Shown piece by piece: positions 1-7,352 of a stretch of 16,421 nt of DNA (position 1 is its first letter; the number at the start of each line of letters is the position of its first letter). The stretch is from positions 1 to 16,421 of the forward strand of contig RGVT01000018.1 in assembly GCA_010027105.1 (NCBI GenBank), given 5' to 3'. A program made the translations under genes and the position numbers. The notes under the pieces were generated by a model, which had not been told where the DNA came from, searched no databases, and saw only the letters and a list, made by a program, of their open reading frames with translations. The DNA is from Planctomycetia bacterium. GTDB taxonomy: Bacteria; Planctomycetota; Planctomycetia; Pirellulales; UBA1268.

Positions 1-1
1 T

Positions 2-1939
2 AGGGCGGGCGGGATCGATCTTCGAGCCTGGCGTTCCGAGCTCCAGGATCGCCACCCGCCCCGCCGCGGCCCCGGAACCCTGGCCAGGGCGTTCCTGCTG
101 CACCAGGTATCGCAACTGCTGGGGCTCGCCGGAGGAGACATCCGCGGGCTCGACGACTCGGAACTGCTGCGGCTGGAGCGCGCGATCGTGTCGTTCGACG
201 CGACGACGCGCCGGCGGCTGTTTCATCTGGCGTACGAGCGGCGGCATCGGATCACGACGCTCGACGCGCTGGCTTCGCACGTGGGCGTCGCGGTGCCGCC
301 GCCGGCGGCCGCCCCGCGCGGGCAGGTCGTCCTCTGCATCGACGAGAGGTGCGAGTCTTTTCGGAGGCACCTCGAGGAACTCGGGCTCGGCTACGAGACG
401 TTCGGCACCGCCGGCTTCTTCGCGGTGCCGATGTACTACCGCGGCCTCGACGACTGGCACGCGTCGCCGCTGTGTCCGATCGTGATGCGGCCGGGCCACA
501 CTGTCGTCGAGGTCCCGGACGAGCGGTCGACCGCCGACCACCTGCGGCACGTGAGCCTGCGCCGCGGCTACGGCCGGCTCACCAGCAGCCTGTCGTCCGG
601 TTCGCGGACCCTGTTCGGGGGCGGGCTGTTCACGGCGCTCGCCGGCAGCGTGGCCGCCGTGCCGCTGGTCGCCAGGGTCGTGTTCCCGCGGCTCTCGGCG
701 CGCATCGGCAGGTCGGCCGCCGAACTCACCCGTCGTCGCATTTCCACCCGGCTCGACCTGCGGCGCGACGCGGCCGTCGGTCCCCTCGACGACGGCACGC
801 TGCCCGGCTTCGACGTCGCCGAGATGGCGGGCTGCGTCCGCCGCGTGCTGGAGGATATCGGCCTCACCGCCCGGCTGGCGCGGATCGTCGCCGTGCTCGG
901 GCACGGCTCGTCGAGCCGCAACAATCCCCACGAGAGCGCCTACGACTGCGGGGCGTGCGGCGGCGGCAAAGGGGGGCCCAATGCCCGGGCCTTCGCCCTG
1001 ATGGCCAACGACCCGCGGGTGCGGGCCCTGCTCGCCCGCGAGGGCCTGGAGATCCCCGCCGAGACGCGGTTCGTGGGCGGCATGATCGACACCTGCTCCG
1101 ACCAAATCACGTGGTTCGACGTCGAGGGCCTACCCGCCGGACATGGCGACGACATGGGGCGGCTCAAGGCCGCGTGCGCGAAGGCGACCGCCCTCGACGC
1201 CCATGAACGGTGCCGGCGGTTCGAGTCGGCCGGGTTCGGCCTCTCGCCCCAGGCCGCCTTGGCACACGTGGAGGCCAGAAGCGTCGATCTCGCGCAGGTG
1301 CGGCCCGAACTCGGACACGCCACCAACGCGATCGCCGTGATCGGGCGCCGCTGGCGGACCCGCGGCCTGTTCCTCGACCGCCGGGCGTTCCTGATCTCCT
1401 ACGATCCGGTCGGCGACGCCGCCGGCGACATCCTCACGCGCACACTCGCGGCCGTCGGGCCGGTGGGGGCGGGCATCAATCTCGAATACTTTTTCTCCAC
1501 CGTCGACCGCCTGGGCTACGGCGCCGGCACGAAGCTGCCCCACAACATCACCGGCCTGATCGGCGTGATGGACGGTCATGCCAGCGACCTGCGCACGGGC
1601 CTGCCGTGGCAGATGGTGGAAATCCACGAGCCGCTGCGGCTCCTGATCGTGGTCGACGCCGCGCCGGAGGCGATCCTCGCGGCGGCGGCGCGGGTGCCGG
1701 CCGTCGAGAGGCTGGTGCTGCGGGGCTGGGTGCAGCTCGTGAGCTGGCATCCCCGCACGGGCGCACTGACGGTCTTCGAGAAGGGCCGTTTCCGGCCGCA
1801 CGTCCCCGAGAGCCCGCATCTCGCCGCGGTCGAGCGATCGGTCGACTGGTACCGGGGGCACCGCGGGCACCTGCCGCCCGCCCGCGTGGCCGCGGGTCTG
1901 GCGCCGCTCGACGGGCGGCGCGAGGGGGGCGACGCATGA
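2..1939 (+). CDS. dabA: DabA, zinc-binding subunit of DAB inorganic-carbon accumulation complex (5'-truncated)
   Basis: This is a DUF2309/DabA family protein, the cytoplasmic beta-carbonic-anhydrase-like subunit that, with a NuoL-like membrane partner, is thought to hydrate CO2 to bicarbonate unidirectionally using an ion gradient. The frame is open to the window edge, and residues before the GTG at 188 (AFLLHQVSQLLG, DIRGLDDSELLRLE) look like normal family sequence. The gene therefore starts upstream and the GTG is internal. Family zinc ligands known from Halothiobacillus DabA (Cys, Asp, His, Cys) are all visible: CIDER (Cys codon 335-337, Asp two residues later), His in GHGSS (902-904) and Cys in DCGACGG (947-949). 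The His-to-Cys spacing of 15 residues matches the characterised protein. 645 residues are visible; family members are usually 800-1000 aa. The stop TGA overlaps the ATG of the next gene (ATGA), so translation is probably coupled. Confidence 0.95.
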   Translation, partial: RAGGIDLRAWRSELQDRHPPRRGPGTLARAFLLHQVSQLLGLAGGDIRGLDDSELLRLERAIVSFDATTRRRLFHLAYERRHRITTLDALASHVGVAVPPPAAAPRGQVVLCIDERCESFRRHLEELGLGYETFGTAGFFAVPMYYRGLDDWHASPLCPIVMRPGHTVVEVPDERSTADHLRHVSLRRGYGRLTSSLSSGSRTLFGGGLFTALAGSVAAVPLVARVVFPRLSARIGRSAAELTRRRISTRLDLRRDAAVGPLDDGTLPGFDVAEMAGCVRRVLEDIGLTARLARIVAVLGHGSSSRNNPHESAYDCGACGGGKGGPNARAFALMANDPRVRALLAREGLEIPAETRFVGGMIDTCSDQITWFDVEGLPAGHGDDMGRLKAACAKATALDAHERCRRFESAGFGLSPQAALAHVEARSVDLAQVRPELGHATNAIAVIGRRWRTRGLFLDRRAFLISYDPVGDAAGDILTRTLAAVGPVGAGINLEYFFSTVDRLGYGAGTKLPHNITGLIGVMDGHASDLRTGLPWQMVEIHEPLRLLIVVDAAPEAILAAAARVPAVERLVLRGWVQLVSWHPRTGALTVFEKGRFRPHVPESPHLAAVERSVDWYRGHRGHLPPARVAAGLAPLDGRREGGDA

Positions 1940-3279
1940 CGGGGCACGACCTGATCGTGCTGCTGGTGGTAACGCAGCTGGCAGCACCGGCGGCGGCCCT
2001 GGCGGCGATCGGGCTGCCCGCGCTTCTCGGTCGTCCGCTCGACGAGCGGACGACCGCGCGGATCGTGGCCGCAGGCTTCGGCGGCGGCTTCCTCGCCGGG
2101 GCCTCCACGCTCGCCATCCTCGCCGGCCGCGGCTTCACCCCGGAGATCGTGCACGTGGCCACGTGGTTCGCCGTGGGGCACCACGAGGCCACGATCCACC
2201 TCGTGGCCGATGCCCTGTCGGAGCCCTACGTCTGCTTTTCAAGCGGCCTGTGCTGGCTCGTGAACGCCTTCGCGGGCAAGTATCTCCACCGGGAGCCGGG
2301 ATTCACCCGGTTCTTCATCCTGCTGGCGCTCTTCGGAACGGGCATGAACCTCATGGTGCTGGCCGACAGCATCGACATCCTCTTCGCGGGCTGGGAGTTC
2401 GTAGGCATCTCGTCGGCCCTGCTCATCGGCTTCTTCCACGAACGCGCCAACGCCGTGCGGGCGGCCCTCCGGGCGTTCACGACCTACCGCATCTGCGACG
2501 TCGGGCTCCTCGCGGCGAGCGTCGTCATCCATCGGGCGGTCGGATCGGGCGACTTCGAGCGGGCGTTCACGATCGAGTGGCCGGGCGGCACGTGCCTCGT
2601 GCCCCAGGCGACGGCCACGGTGGTGGCCCTGCTGCTCGTCTTCGCGTCGCTCGGCAAGACCGCGCAGGTGCCGTTCTCGGGGTGGCTGCCGCGGGCGATG
2701 GAGGGACCGACGCCCTCGAGCGCGATCTTCTACGGTGCCCTGTCGATCCACGCGGGGGCCTACGTGCTGCTGCGGTGCGGGCCGCTGCTCGAAGAGGCGT
2801 TGCCGGCCCGCGTCGCCCTGCTGGTGCTCGGGACGGGCTCCGCGCTCCACGCGAGCCTCGTCGGGCGGGTACAGACCGACCTCAAGAGCGTGCTGGCGTA
2901 CGCGTCGATGACCCAGGCGTCGCTGATCCTCGTGGAAATCGGGCTGGGGTGGCACGTGGTCCCGCTGGTGCACGTCGTCGGGCACGCGATCGTGCGCAGC
3001 CTGCAGATTCTGCGGTCGCCATCGGCGCTCCACGATCGCCACGAACTCGAGGCGGCGCTGGGAGGGCACCCGGGAGCCGGCGGGCTGTGGCCCATCAGCC
3101 TTCTGCCGGCGGCGTGGCAACGGTCGCTGTATCGGATCGCCCTCGACCGCGGCTACGAGGAGATGGCCGTGGGCAGAATCTTCACCGGCCCGGTGCTGCG
3201 GGCGCTCGTCGTCGCGGCCGTCGCGGAGAGGCGGTGGATTGCATGGCTGGCCGGGCGTGCACCGGAGGCGCGGCGATGA
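1936..3279 (+). CDS. dabB: DabB-type NuoL-like proton-antiporter membrane subunit
   Basis: This is a 447-aa polytopic membrane protein of the Proton_antipo_M (NuoL/MrpA) family, the expected membrane partner of DabA. It begins at ATG 1936 inside the ATGA overlap with dabA; the same frame is open far upstream, but only as a shadow of dabA. Hallmarks of an ion-translocating subunit are present: GWEFVGISSALLIGF with the conserved membrane Glu (E154), LGKTAQVPFSGWLPRAMEGP with the conserved Lys (K241) and the NuoL-like WLPxAMEGPTP, then QTDLKSVLAYASMTQ in the second half of the fold. The C-terminus (RGYEEMAVGRIFTGPVLR) resembles other DabB-like proteins. It lacks the long lateral helix of complex I NuoL, as expected for the shorter DabB class. 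Its stop overlaps the next start by ATGA. The role is inferred from family and position beside dabA. Confidence 0.9.
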   Translation: MTGHDLIVLLVVTQLAAPAAALAAIGLPALLGRPLDERTTARIVAAGFGGGFLAGASTLAILAGRGFTPEIVHVATWFAVGHHEATIHLVADALSEPYVCFSSGLCWLVNAFAGKYLHREPGFTRFFILLALFGTGMNLMVLADSIDILFAGWEFVGISSALLIGFFHERANAVRAALRAFTTYRICDVGLLAASVVIHRAVGSGDFERAFTIEWPGGTCLVPQATATVVALLLVFASLGKTAQVPFSGWLPRAMEGPTPSSAIFYGALSIHAGAYVLLRCGPLLEEALPARVALLVLGTGSALHASLVGRVQTDLKSVLAYASMTQASLILVEIGLGWHVVPLVHVVGHAIVRSLQILRSPSALHDRHELEAALGGHPGAGGLWPISLLPAAWQRSLYRIALDRGYEEMAVGRIFTGPVLRALVVAAVAERRWIAWLAGRAPEARR

Positions 3280-4778
3280 TCGCGGCGGCAGGCATCGAAG
3301 ACGCCCATGGCTGGCTGCTGGCCGGCGTCGGCGCCGCCGTCGCGGCGCCGCTCGTCGGTGCCGGGGCGGCGGCGGTGGGGATCGCCGGGCGAGCGCCCCG
3401 GTTCGTCGCCGTGGCGGCGTCCGCGGCCGCGCTCGCGGCGAGCGTGGCGGTGTCGGTCGCCTGGCAGACCGGCGACGGCGGCTCCGTGGGCTACGGCGCC
3501 GCGCTCGGGGGCGGCAGGATGGTCTACATCGACGGGCTCAACGCACTGCTCATGCCCTACGCCGCCTTCCTCGCCACCGCCATCCTGCTCGTGACGCCGC
3601 GGCGGGTGCTCGATGGCCCGGCGATCCGCCGCACGCTGACCGGGCTCGCGGCCACGCTCGCGCTGTTCGCCACCTCGCACCCGCTCGCGTTGGTGGCCCT
3701 GTGGATCGCCACGGCCCAGCCCACGTGGCGTGCGGCCCGCGTCACCCCCGGAGGCCGGCCCGCAGCCCGGGTGTTCGCGATCTACATGTCGGCCGCGCTT
3801 GTCTGCATGGCCGCCGGCACGTGCCTGCTCGTCGTCGATCCGCCCTGGGAGCGATCGAGCGGTGCGCTCGGCACGGCCGGCGGGTGGCTCGTGGCGACCG
3901 CCGTCATGATTCGCAAGGGCATCGTGCCCTTCCATTCCTGGTATCCGGCCCTCTACGCCGGCGCGCCGATGTCGACGGCGCTCGCCGCCACCATGCCACA
4001 GGTGGCGGCCTACACGGCGGTCCGTCTGCTCGTCGGCCACGCCGACGGCGTGCCGCACGAGCTGGATGTGTTGTCGATGCTGGCGCTCGTCACGGCGGTC
4101 TACGGCGCCGCGCTCGCGCTGGCGCAGCGGGATCTCCGCGGGTTCATCGGCGCGTTCGCCATGAGCCAGTCGGCGCTCGTGCTCGCCGGTCTTTCCGGCA
4201 CGGCCCCGATGGAGCTCAACGGCGCGTTCTGCGTGTGGGTGTCGAGCGGGCTGGCGATCACCGGGATCGGTCTCGTGACCTGGGCGATCGAAAGCCGGGC
4301 CGGCGACGTCTCGCTCGAGTGCCTGCAGGGGCGGTACCAGGATGCACCGGGGCTCGCCGCGTTCTTCCTGCTCTTCGGCATGGCCTCGATCGGCCTGCCG
4401 GGCACGCTCTCGTTCGTCGCCGACGACCTGATCGTCTCCGGCAGCCTCGACGACCATCTCGGCGCCGGCCTGATGGTGATCGCATCGACCGTGATCTCGG
4501 GCATCGCCGTGATGCGGGCCTGGTTCCACGTATTCGGCGGCTCCCCGCCGGCCGACGGGCCGACCCACGCACTCCTGCGGCGCGAGCGGGTGTCGCTCGC
4601 GGCGTTGGCCGTGCCGCTGTTCGTACTCGGGCTCTGGCCGGGGCCGCTCGTCCGGACGCTCGAGTCGGCGGCCGAGGGGGTGCTGCGCACCTCCGGAACC
4701 ACGGGCCGCCGGGCAGCCGCCCCCGTGGAGCACGGCGGGCCGCAGTCGAGCGGGCCTGCGGGCGTGATCGATCCCTGA
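3276..4778 (+). CDS. Second NuoM/NuoN-like antiporter subunit of the DAB locus
   Basis: This is a 500-aa polytopic protein, also of the Proton_antipo_M superfamily but distinct from the preceding DabB. It starts at ATG 3276, overlapping the dabB stop (ATGA). Visible motifs are RKGIVPFHSWYPALYAGAP (K214, matching the K-x-P-F-H-x-W-x-P helix of NuoM/N), AQRDLRGFIGAFAMSQ (around 283-298) and GLPGTLSFVADD (373-384, compare GLPGTxxFVGE in NuoM). The place where these proteins normally carry the GWE membrane glutamate reads ALWIATAQPTW (141-151), without an acidic residue. The last 45 or so residues are a hydrophilic tail. It probably forms a membrane module with DabB and DabA. Standard two-gene DAB systems have only one antiporter-like subunit, so its exact job (second ion path or structural partner) is unknown. 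Confidence 0.85.
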   Translation: MIAAAGIEDAHGWLLAGVGAAVAAPLVGAGAAAVGIAGRAPRFVAVAASAAALAASVAVSVAWQTGDGGSVGYGAALGGGRMVYIDGLNALLMPYAAFLATAILLVTPRRVLDGPAIRRTLTGLAATLALFATSHPLALVALWIATAQPTWRAARVTPGGRPAARVFAIYMSAALVCMAAGTCLLVVDPPWERSSGALGTAGGWLVATAVMIRKGIVPFHSWYPALYAGAPMSTALAATMPQVAAYTAVRLLVGHADGVPHELDVLSMLALVTAVYGAALALAQRDLRGFIGAFAMSQSALVLAGLSGTAPMELNGAFCVWVSSGLAITGIGLVTWAIESRAGDVSLECLQGRYQDAPGLAAFFLLFGMASIGLPGTLSFVADDLIVSGSLDDHLGAGLMVIASTVISGIAVMRAWFHVFGGSPPADGPTHALLRRERVSLAALAVPLFVLGLWPGPLVRTLESAAEGVLRTSGTTGRRAAAPVEHGGPQSSGPAGVIDP

Positions 4779-4796
4779 CGTGAAAGGAACCCCTCC

Positions 4797-5915
4797 ATGA
4801 CGACGATGCCCTGTCTGGTGCTGGCCGGCCACATCCCGGCGTTGCCCGCGGTTGTCAGCGCCGAGCAGTTGTCCCGGATCCTCCAATCGCTCGAGCGAAA
4901 TCTGCTCACGCCGATCCCGCTCTGCTTCCTGCTCGGCATCATCTGCACGCGGATCCACGGCGGGATCAAGATTCCCAAGGAGCTGTATCTCTCGATCGCC
5001 ATCTTCCTGCTCATGTCGATCGGGTTCATCGGCGGCCACGAGCTGGCCCACGAGTACCAGATGCACGGCGTCGCGACGATCTGGAAGCCGGCGCTCGTGA
5101 CGCTGTTCCTCGGCTGCGTGACTCCGATCACGTCGTTCCTCGTACTCCGCTATCTCGGCGGCCTGTCGGTCGCCGACTCGGCGGGCATAGCCGCCCATTA
5201 TGGCAGCACCTCGGCGGTCACCTACGCCGTCGCCAACTCCTTCGTGGAGCAGACGCAGCATCCCGCCAACAGTTTCCTACCCACGCTGGTCACGATCCTC
5301 GAGTGCCCCGGGATCGCGATCGCGCTGGTTCTCGGGGCCGCGCTCTCCGCACGCGAGCGGGCCGCCAGGGCAGCGGCCGTCGGCCAGCCCGTCAGGGAGT
5401 CGAAGCTCGGCGAGGCACTCTACGAGGTGGTCACGGGGCAGTCGATCATGCTGATGGCGGGGCTGCTCGTGATCGGTTTCGTGTCGACCCTGTTCATGGA
5501 TCCGAAGGGTTTCCAGCCGTTCTTCGACTTCTTCCAGAGCAAGGGGATGCTGTTCCGCGGCTGCCTCTGTATCTTCCTGCTGGAGATGGGGCTCGTGGCG
5601 GGGGAGCGGCTCAGCGATCTCGTACGGGTGGGTCCGTTCCTCGTGGCGTTCGGCATCCTCATGCCGCTCCTCCACGGTTTTTTCGGCGTGTATCTGGGCC
5701 ACCTTGCCGGGCTGAACCTGGGCGGCTGCACGGTGCTCGGGGCGATCGTCGCGAGCGCCTCCTACATCGCGGCCCCGCCGGCGGTGCGGCTCACGCTGCC
5801 GGAGGCGAACCCCACGCTCTCGATCACGGCGGCGCTGGCGATCACGTTTCCCTTCAACATCGCGTTCGGTATCCCGATCTACTTCGAGATGGCCAAGTGG
5901 ATTGGAGCAGTCTGA
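4797..5915 (+). CDS. sbtA: SbtA-family sodium-dependent bicarbonate transporter
   Basis: This is a 372-aa membrane protein of the SbtA (DUF897, Sbt_1) family, high-affinity Na+/HCO3- symporters first known from cyanobacteria. Signature segments are clear: AAHYGSTSAVTYAVANSF (residues around 132-149, the first substrate-binding half-helix GS-x-SAVT) and ASASYIAAPPAVRLTLPEA with ITFPFNIAFGIPIY near the C-terminus (second inverted repeat). About ten hydrophobic helices are arranged as two five-helix repeats, joined by a charged cytoplasmic linker near residues 181-205 (SARERAARAAA). The start at ATG 4797 has AAAGGA eight bases upstream. Only 18 bp separate it from the preceding gene, so it is probably in the same transcript as dabA and the two antiporter subunits. 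The sbtB gene follows, as in cyanobacteria. Transport direction and Na+ coupling are inferred from the family. Confidence 0.95.
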   Translation: MTTMPCLVLAGHIPALPAVVSAEQLSRILQSLERNLLTPIPLCFLLGIICTRIHGGIKIPKELYLSIAIFLLMSIGFIGGHELAHEYQMHGVATIWKPALVTLFLGCVTPITSFLVLRYLGGLSVADSAGIAAHYGSTSAVTYAVANSFVEQTQHPANSFLPTLVTILECPGIAIALVLGAALSARERAARAAAVGQPVRESKLGEALYEVVTGQSIMLMAGLLVIGFVSTLFMDPKGFQPFFDFFQSKGMLFRGCLCIFLLEMGLVAGERLSDLVRVGPFLVAFGILMPLLHGFFGVYLGHLAGLNLGGCTVLGAIVASASYIAAPPAVRLTLPEANPTLSITAALAITFPFNIAFGIPIYFEMAKWIGAV

Positions 5916-5917
5916 GT

Positions 5918-5941
5918 CCTCCGGCCTAGAATGCCCGGAGG
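5918..5941 (+). promoter_or_regulatory. Hairpin with TAGAAT in its loop, sbtA-sbtB spacer
   Basis: The 62-bp spacer between sbtA and sbtB contains a perfect 7-bp inverted repeat, CCTCCGG (5918-5924) and CCGGAGG (5935-5941), with a 10-base loop. The loop holds TAGAAT (5927-5932), a plausible sigma70-type -10 box, with only a weak TTGGAG (5902-5907) 19 bp upstream. It could be an attenuator or processing stem that sets the sbtA/sbtB ratio, or an internal promoter for sbtB. There is no U-run after it, so a strong intrinsic terminator is unlikely. Confidence 0.35.
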
Positions 5942-5977
5942 TCGGGGTAGTCACCCACACCGCCAGGAGCAGACGAC

Positions 5978-6292
5978 ATGCAACTCTATGCCCTCAAACT
6001 CGTGACCGTGGTCGGCGAGACCGTCGTCATGGAAGACATCGCCAAGGAGGGTCTGAAGCTCGGAGCCAGCGGCTACACGCTCAGCGAGGTGGTCGGCCAG
6101 GGATCGCGGAGCGCCCGCAACGTGATCGTGACCGGGGCGTCGCGGACGACCAAATGCGAGTTCGTCGTGCCGACGGACGTCGCCGAGAAGATCCTCACGT
6201 ATGTCTCGCACACCTACTTCGAGCACTACGCCGTCATCGCCTGGGTGGCGGACGTCCACGTGATGCGGGGCGCTGCCTACGTCGCCGGGTAA
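5978..6292 (+). CDS. sbtB: SbtB-like PII-family regulatory protein
   Basis: This 104-aa protein has PII/SbtB-like features: an N-terminal strand (LYALKLVTVVGETVV), a helix ending in GLKLGASGYTLSEVVGQGSR, which resembles the GYT-x-x-x-V-x-G-x-GSR entry to the T-loop, and a second half (KCEFVVPTDVAEKILTYVSHTYF...VIAWVADVHVM) matching the second beta-alpha-beta unit. In cyanobacteria SbtB is a trimeric adenylnucleotide-binding protein that docks on SbtA and controls it; position directly after sbtA supports the same role. The start has AGGAG (5965-5969) eight bases upstream. It ends RGAAYVAG and lacks the C-terminal CGPEGC redox loop of some cyanobacterial SbtB proteins, so regulation by that loop is not expected. 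Confidence 0.87.
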   Translation: MQLYALKLVTVVGETVVMEDIAKEGLKLGASGYTLSEVVGQGSRSARNVIVTGASRTTKCEFVVPTDVAEKILTYVSHTYFEHYAVIAWVADVHVMRGAAYVAG

Positions 6293-6317
6293 TCGCGGGC
6301 CCGGCCCCCGGGGGCGG

Positions 6318-7283
6318 TCAGCGCCGCACCGGCACGGTGCCGGCCATCGGCGGCAGCCCCTGGCCGCGGACCTCGGCGGGGTAGAACGCACCCCACACGG
6401 GATTGTGGTCCGACACCTCGAGGGCGTGCTCGAGCGGCAGGCCGAACGTGGCCTGCAGGTCGAGCACGCCCCAGCCGCCGAGATACTCGCTCGTGGCCGG
6501 CCGCGTGAACACGAGGTTGTCGTAGGTCTTCGTGCGGCGGGTGTTCGTGGTCACGCCCGACACGGCCCAGGTGACGCCGGGGATCCGCTGGAACGCCTTG
6601 AACTCGGGCGGGCCGGCGTTCAGGTCGCCGAGCAGGATCACGTCGTCCTCGTCGGGCCGCGCCGCCTGCATCGCCTGGAACACGCCCACGAGGGCCTCGA
6701 GCTCCTGCGGCACCTCGTCGGGGTCGGTGTGGATGTCGACGAGCCAGAACGTGAACGCCATCTCCGCGGGCGTGATCCGGGTGCGGAAGCGGGCGTGCAG
6801 CGGCGGGCGATGGAGGCTGTTCTGCGGATTCGGGACGACGCCCACGCTCGCCGGATCGACCTCGATCCGGGTCGTGTCGTAGATGAACGCATACTGCTCC
6901 TTGCTCACCGTGCGCCCCTCGCGGGGGCCGATCACGTAGTGGTAGCGGCTGCCGTCGGCGTTCACGATCCGCACGAACGAGGGCACGACGTCGTCCGACT
7001 TGGCCCGCACCTCCTGGATCGCGACGATGTCGAACTGGCGGACCACGCGGGCGAGCACCTCCACCACCTGCCGCTTGGCCATCTTCGACTCGCCGAACAC
7101 CTGGATGTTGAAGCTCGCCACGAGGATCGCTCCGGCGGGCTTCTGCACCGGGATCGTGGGGGCGGCGTACTGGGCCCGGGCGGCGGAGGCGCAGCAGGCC
7201 ACGAGCGCGGCGAGGAGGAGCGCGGCCGTCGGACGACGGCGCGGAGGGGGCCCGGCATGCCTGGAGCGGAATGCGGCGTTCAC
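6318..7283 (-). CDS. Secreted endonuclease/exonuclease/phosphatase (DNase I-like) protein
   Basis: This is a 321-aa protein of the EEP/DNase I-like fold. The N-terminus has an arginine-rich region followed by ALLLAALVACCASAARA and an AxA-type cleavage site near residue 37, so export is likely. Catalytic motifs run in order: SFNIQVFG (N59), IVAIQEV (E91), EQYAFIYD (Y131), VDIHTDP (H185), LLGDLNA (D220, N222), TYDNLVF (D255) and SDHNPVW (D292, H293). The full catalytic set is intact, so it should be a metal-dependent phosphoesterase, most like secreted DNase I-type nucleases; the substrate is not determined by sequence. The start is GTG (7283), as no ATG lies before the signal peptide. It lies downstream of the HEAT-repeat gene on the same strand (69-bp gap) and ends convergent with sbtB, with 25 bp between stops. 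Confidence 0.88.
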   Translation of the reverse strand: MNAAFRSRHAGPPPRRRPTAALLLAALVACCASAARAQYAAPTIPVQKPAGAILVASFNIQVFGESKMAKRQVVEVLARVVRQFDIVAIQEVRAKSDDVVPSFVRIVNADGSRYHYVIGPREGRTVSKEQYAFIYDTTRIEVDPASVGVVPNPQNSLHRPPLHARFRTRITPAEMAFTFWLVDIHTDPDEVPQELEALVGVFQAMQAARPDEDDVILLGDLNAGPPEFKAFQRIPGVTWAVSGVTTNTRRTKTYDNLVFTRPATSEYLGGWGVLDLQATFGLPLEHALEVSDHNPVWGAFYPAEVRGQGLPPMAGTVPVRR

Positions 7284-7352
7284 CCCCTTCGTATCGGTCG
7301 CGCGGCCGCGGGGGCGTGCCGTGCCCTTCCGGCGGTGGAGCAGTTTGACCGG

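Noticed and set aside
188..1939. GTG 188 as the start of DabA
   Set aside because: The frame is open and family-like upstream to base 2, so the gene is cut by the window edge rather than starting here.
3153..5261. A 702-codon minus-strand frame opposite the antiporter and sbtA genes
   Set aside because: It is Arg/Glu/His-rich low-complexity sequence opposite well-supported conserved genes, an expected result of high GC coding bias.
6300..6315. Intrinsic terminator between sbtB and the convergent EEP gene
   Set aside because: The GC-rich inverted sequence (GCCCCCGGGGGC at 6304-6315) has no loop and no T-run, so it cannot be called a terminator with confidence.
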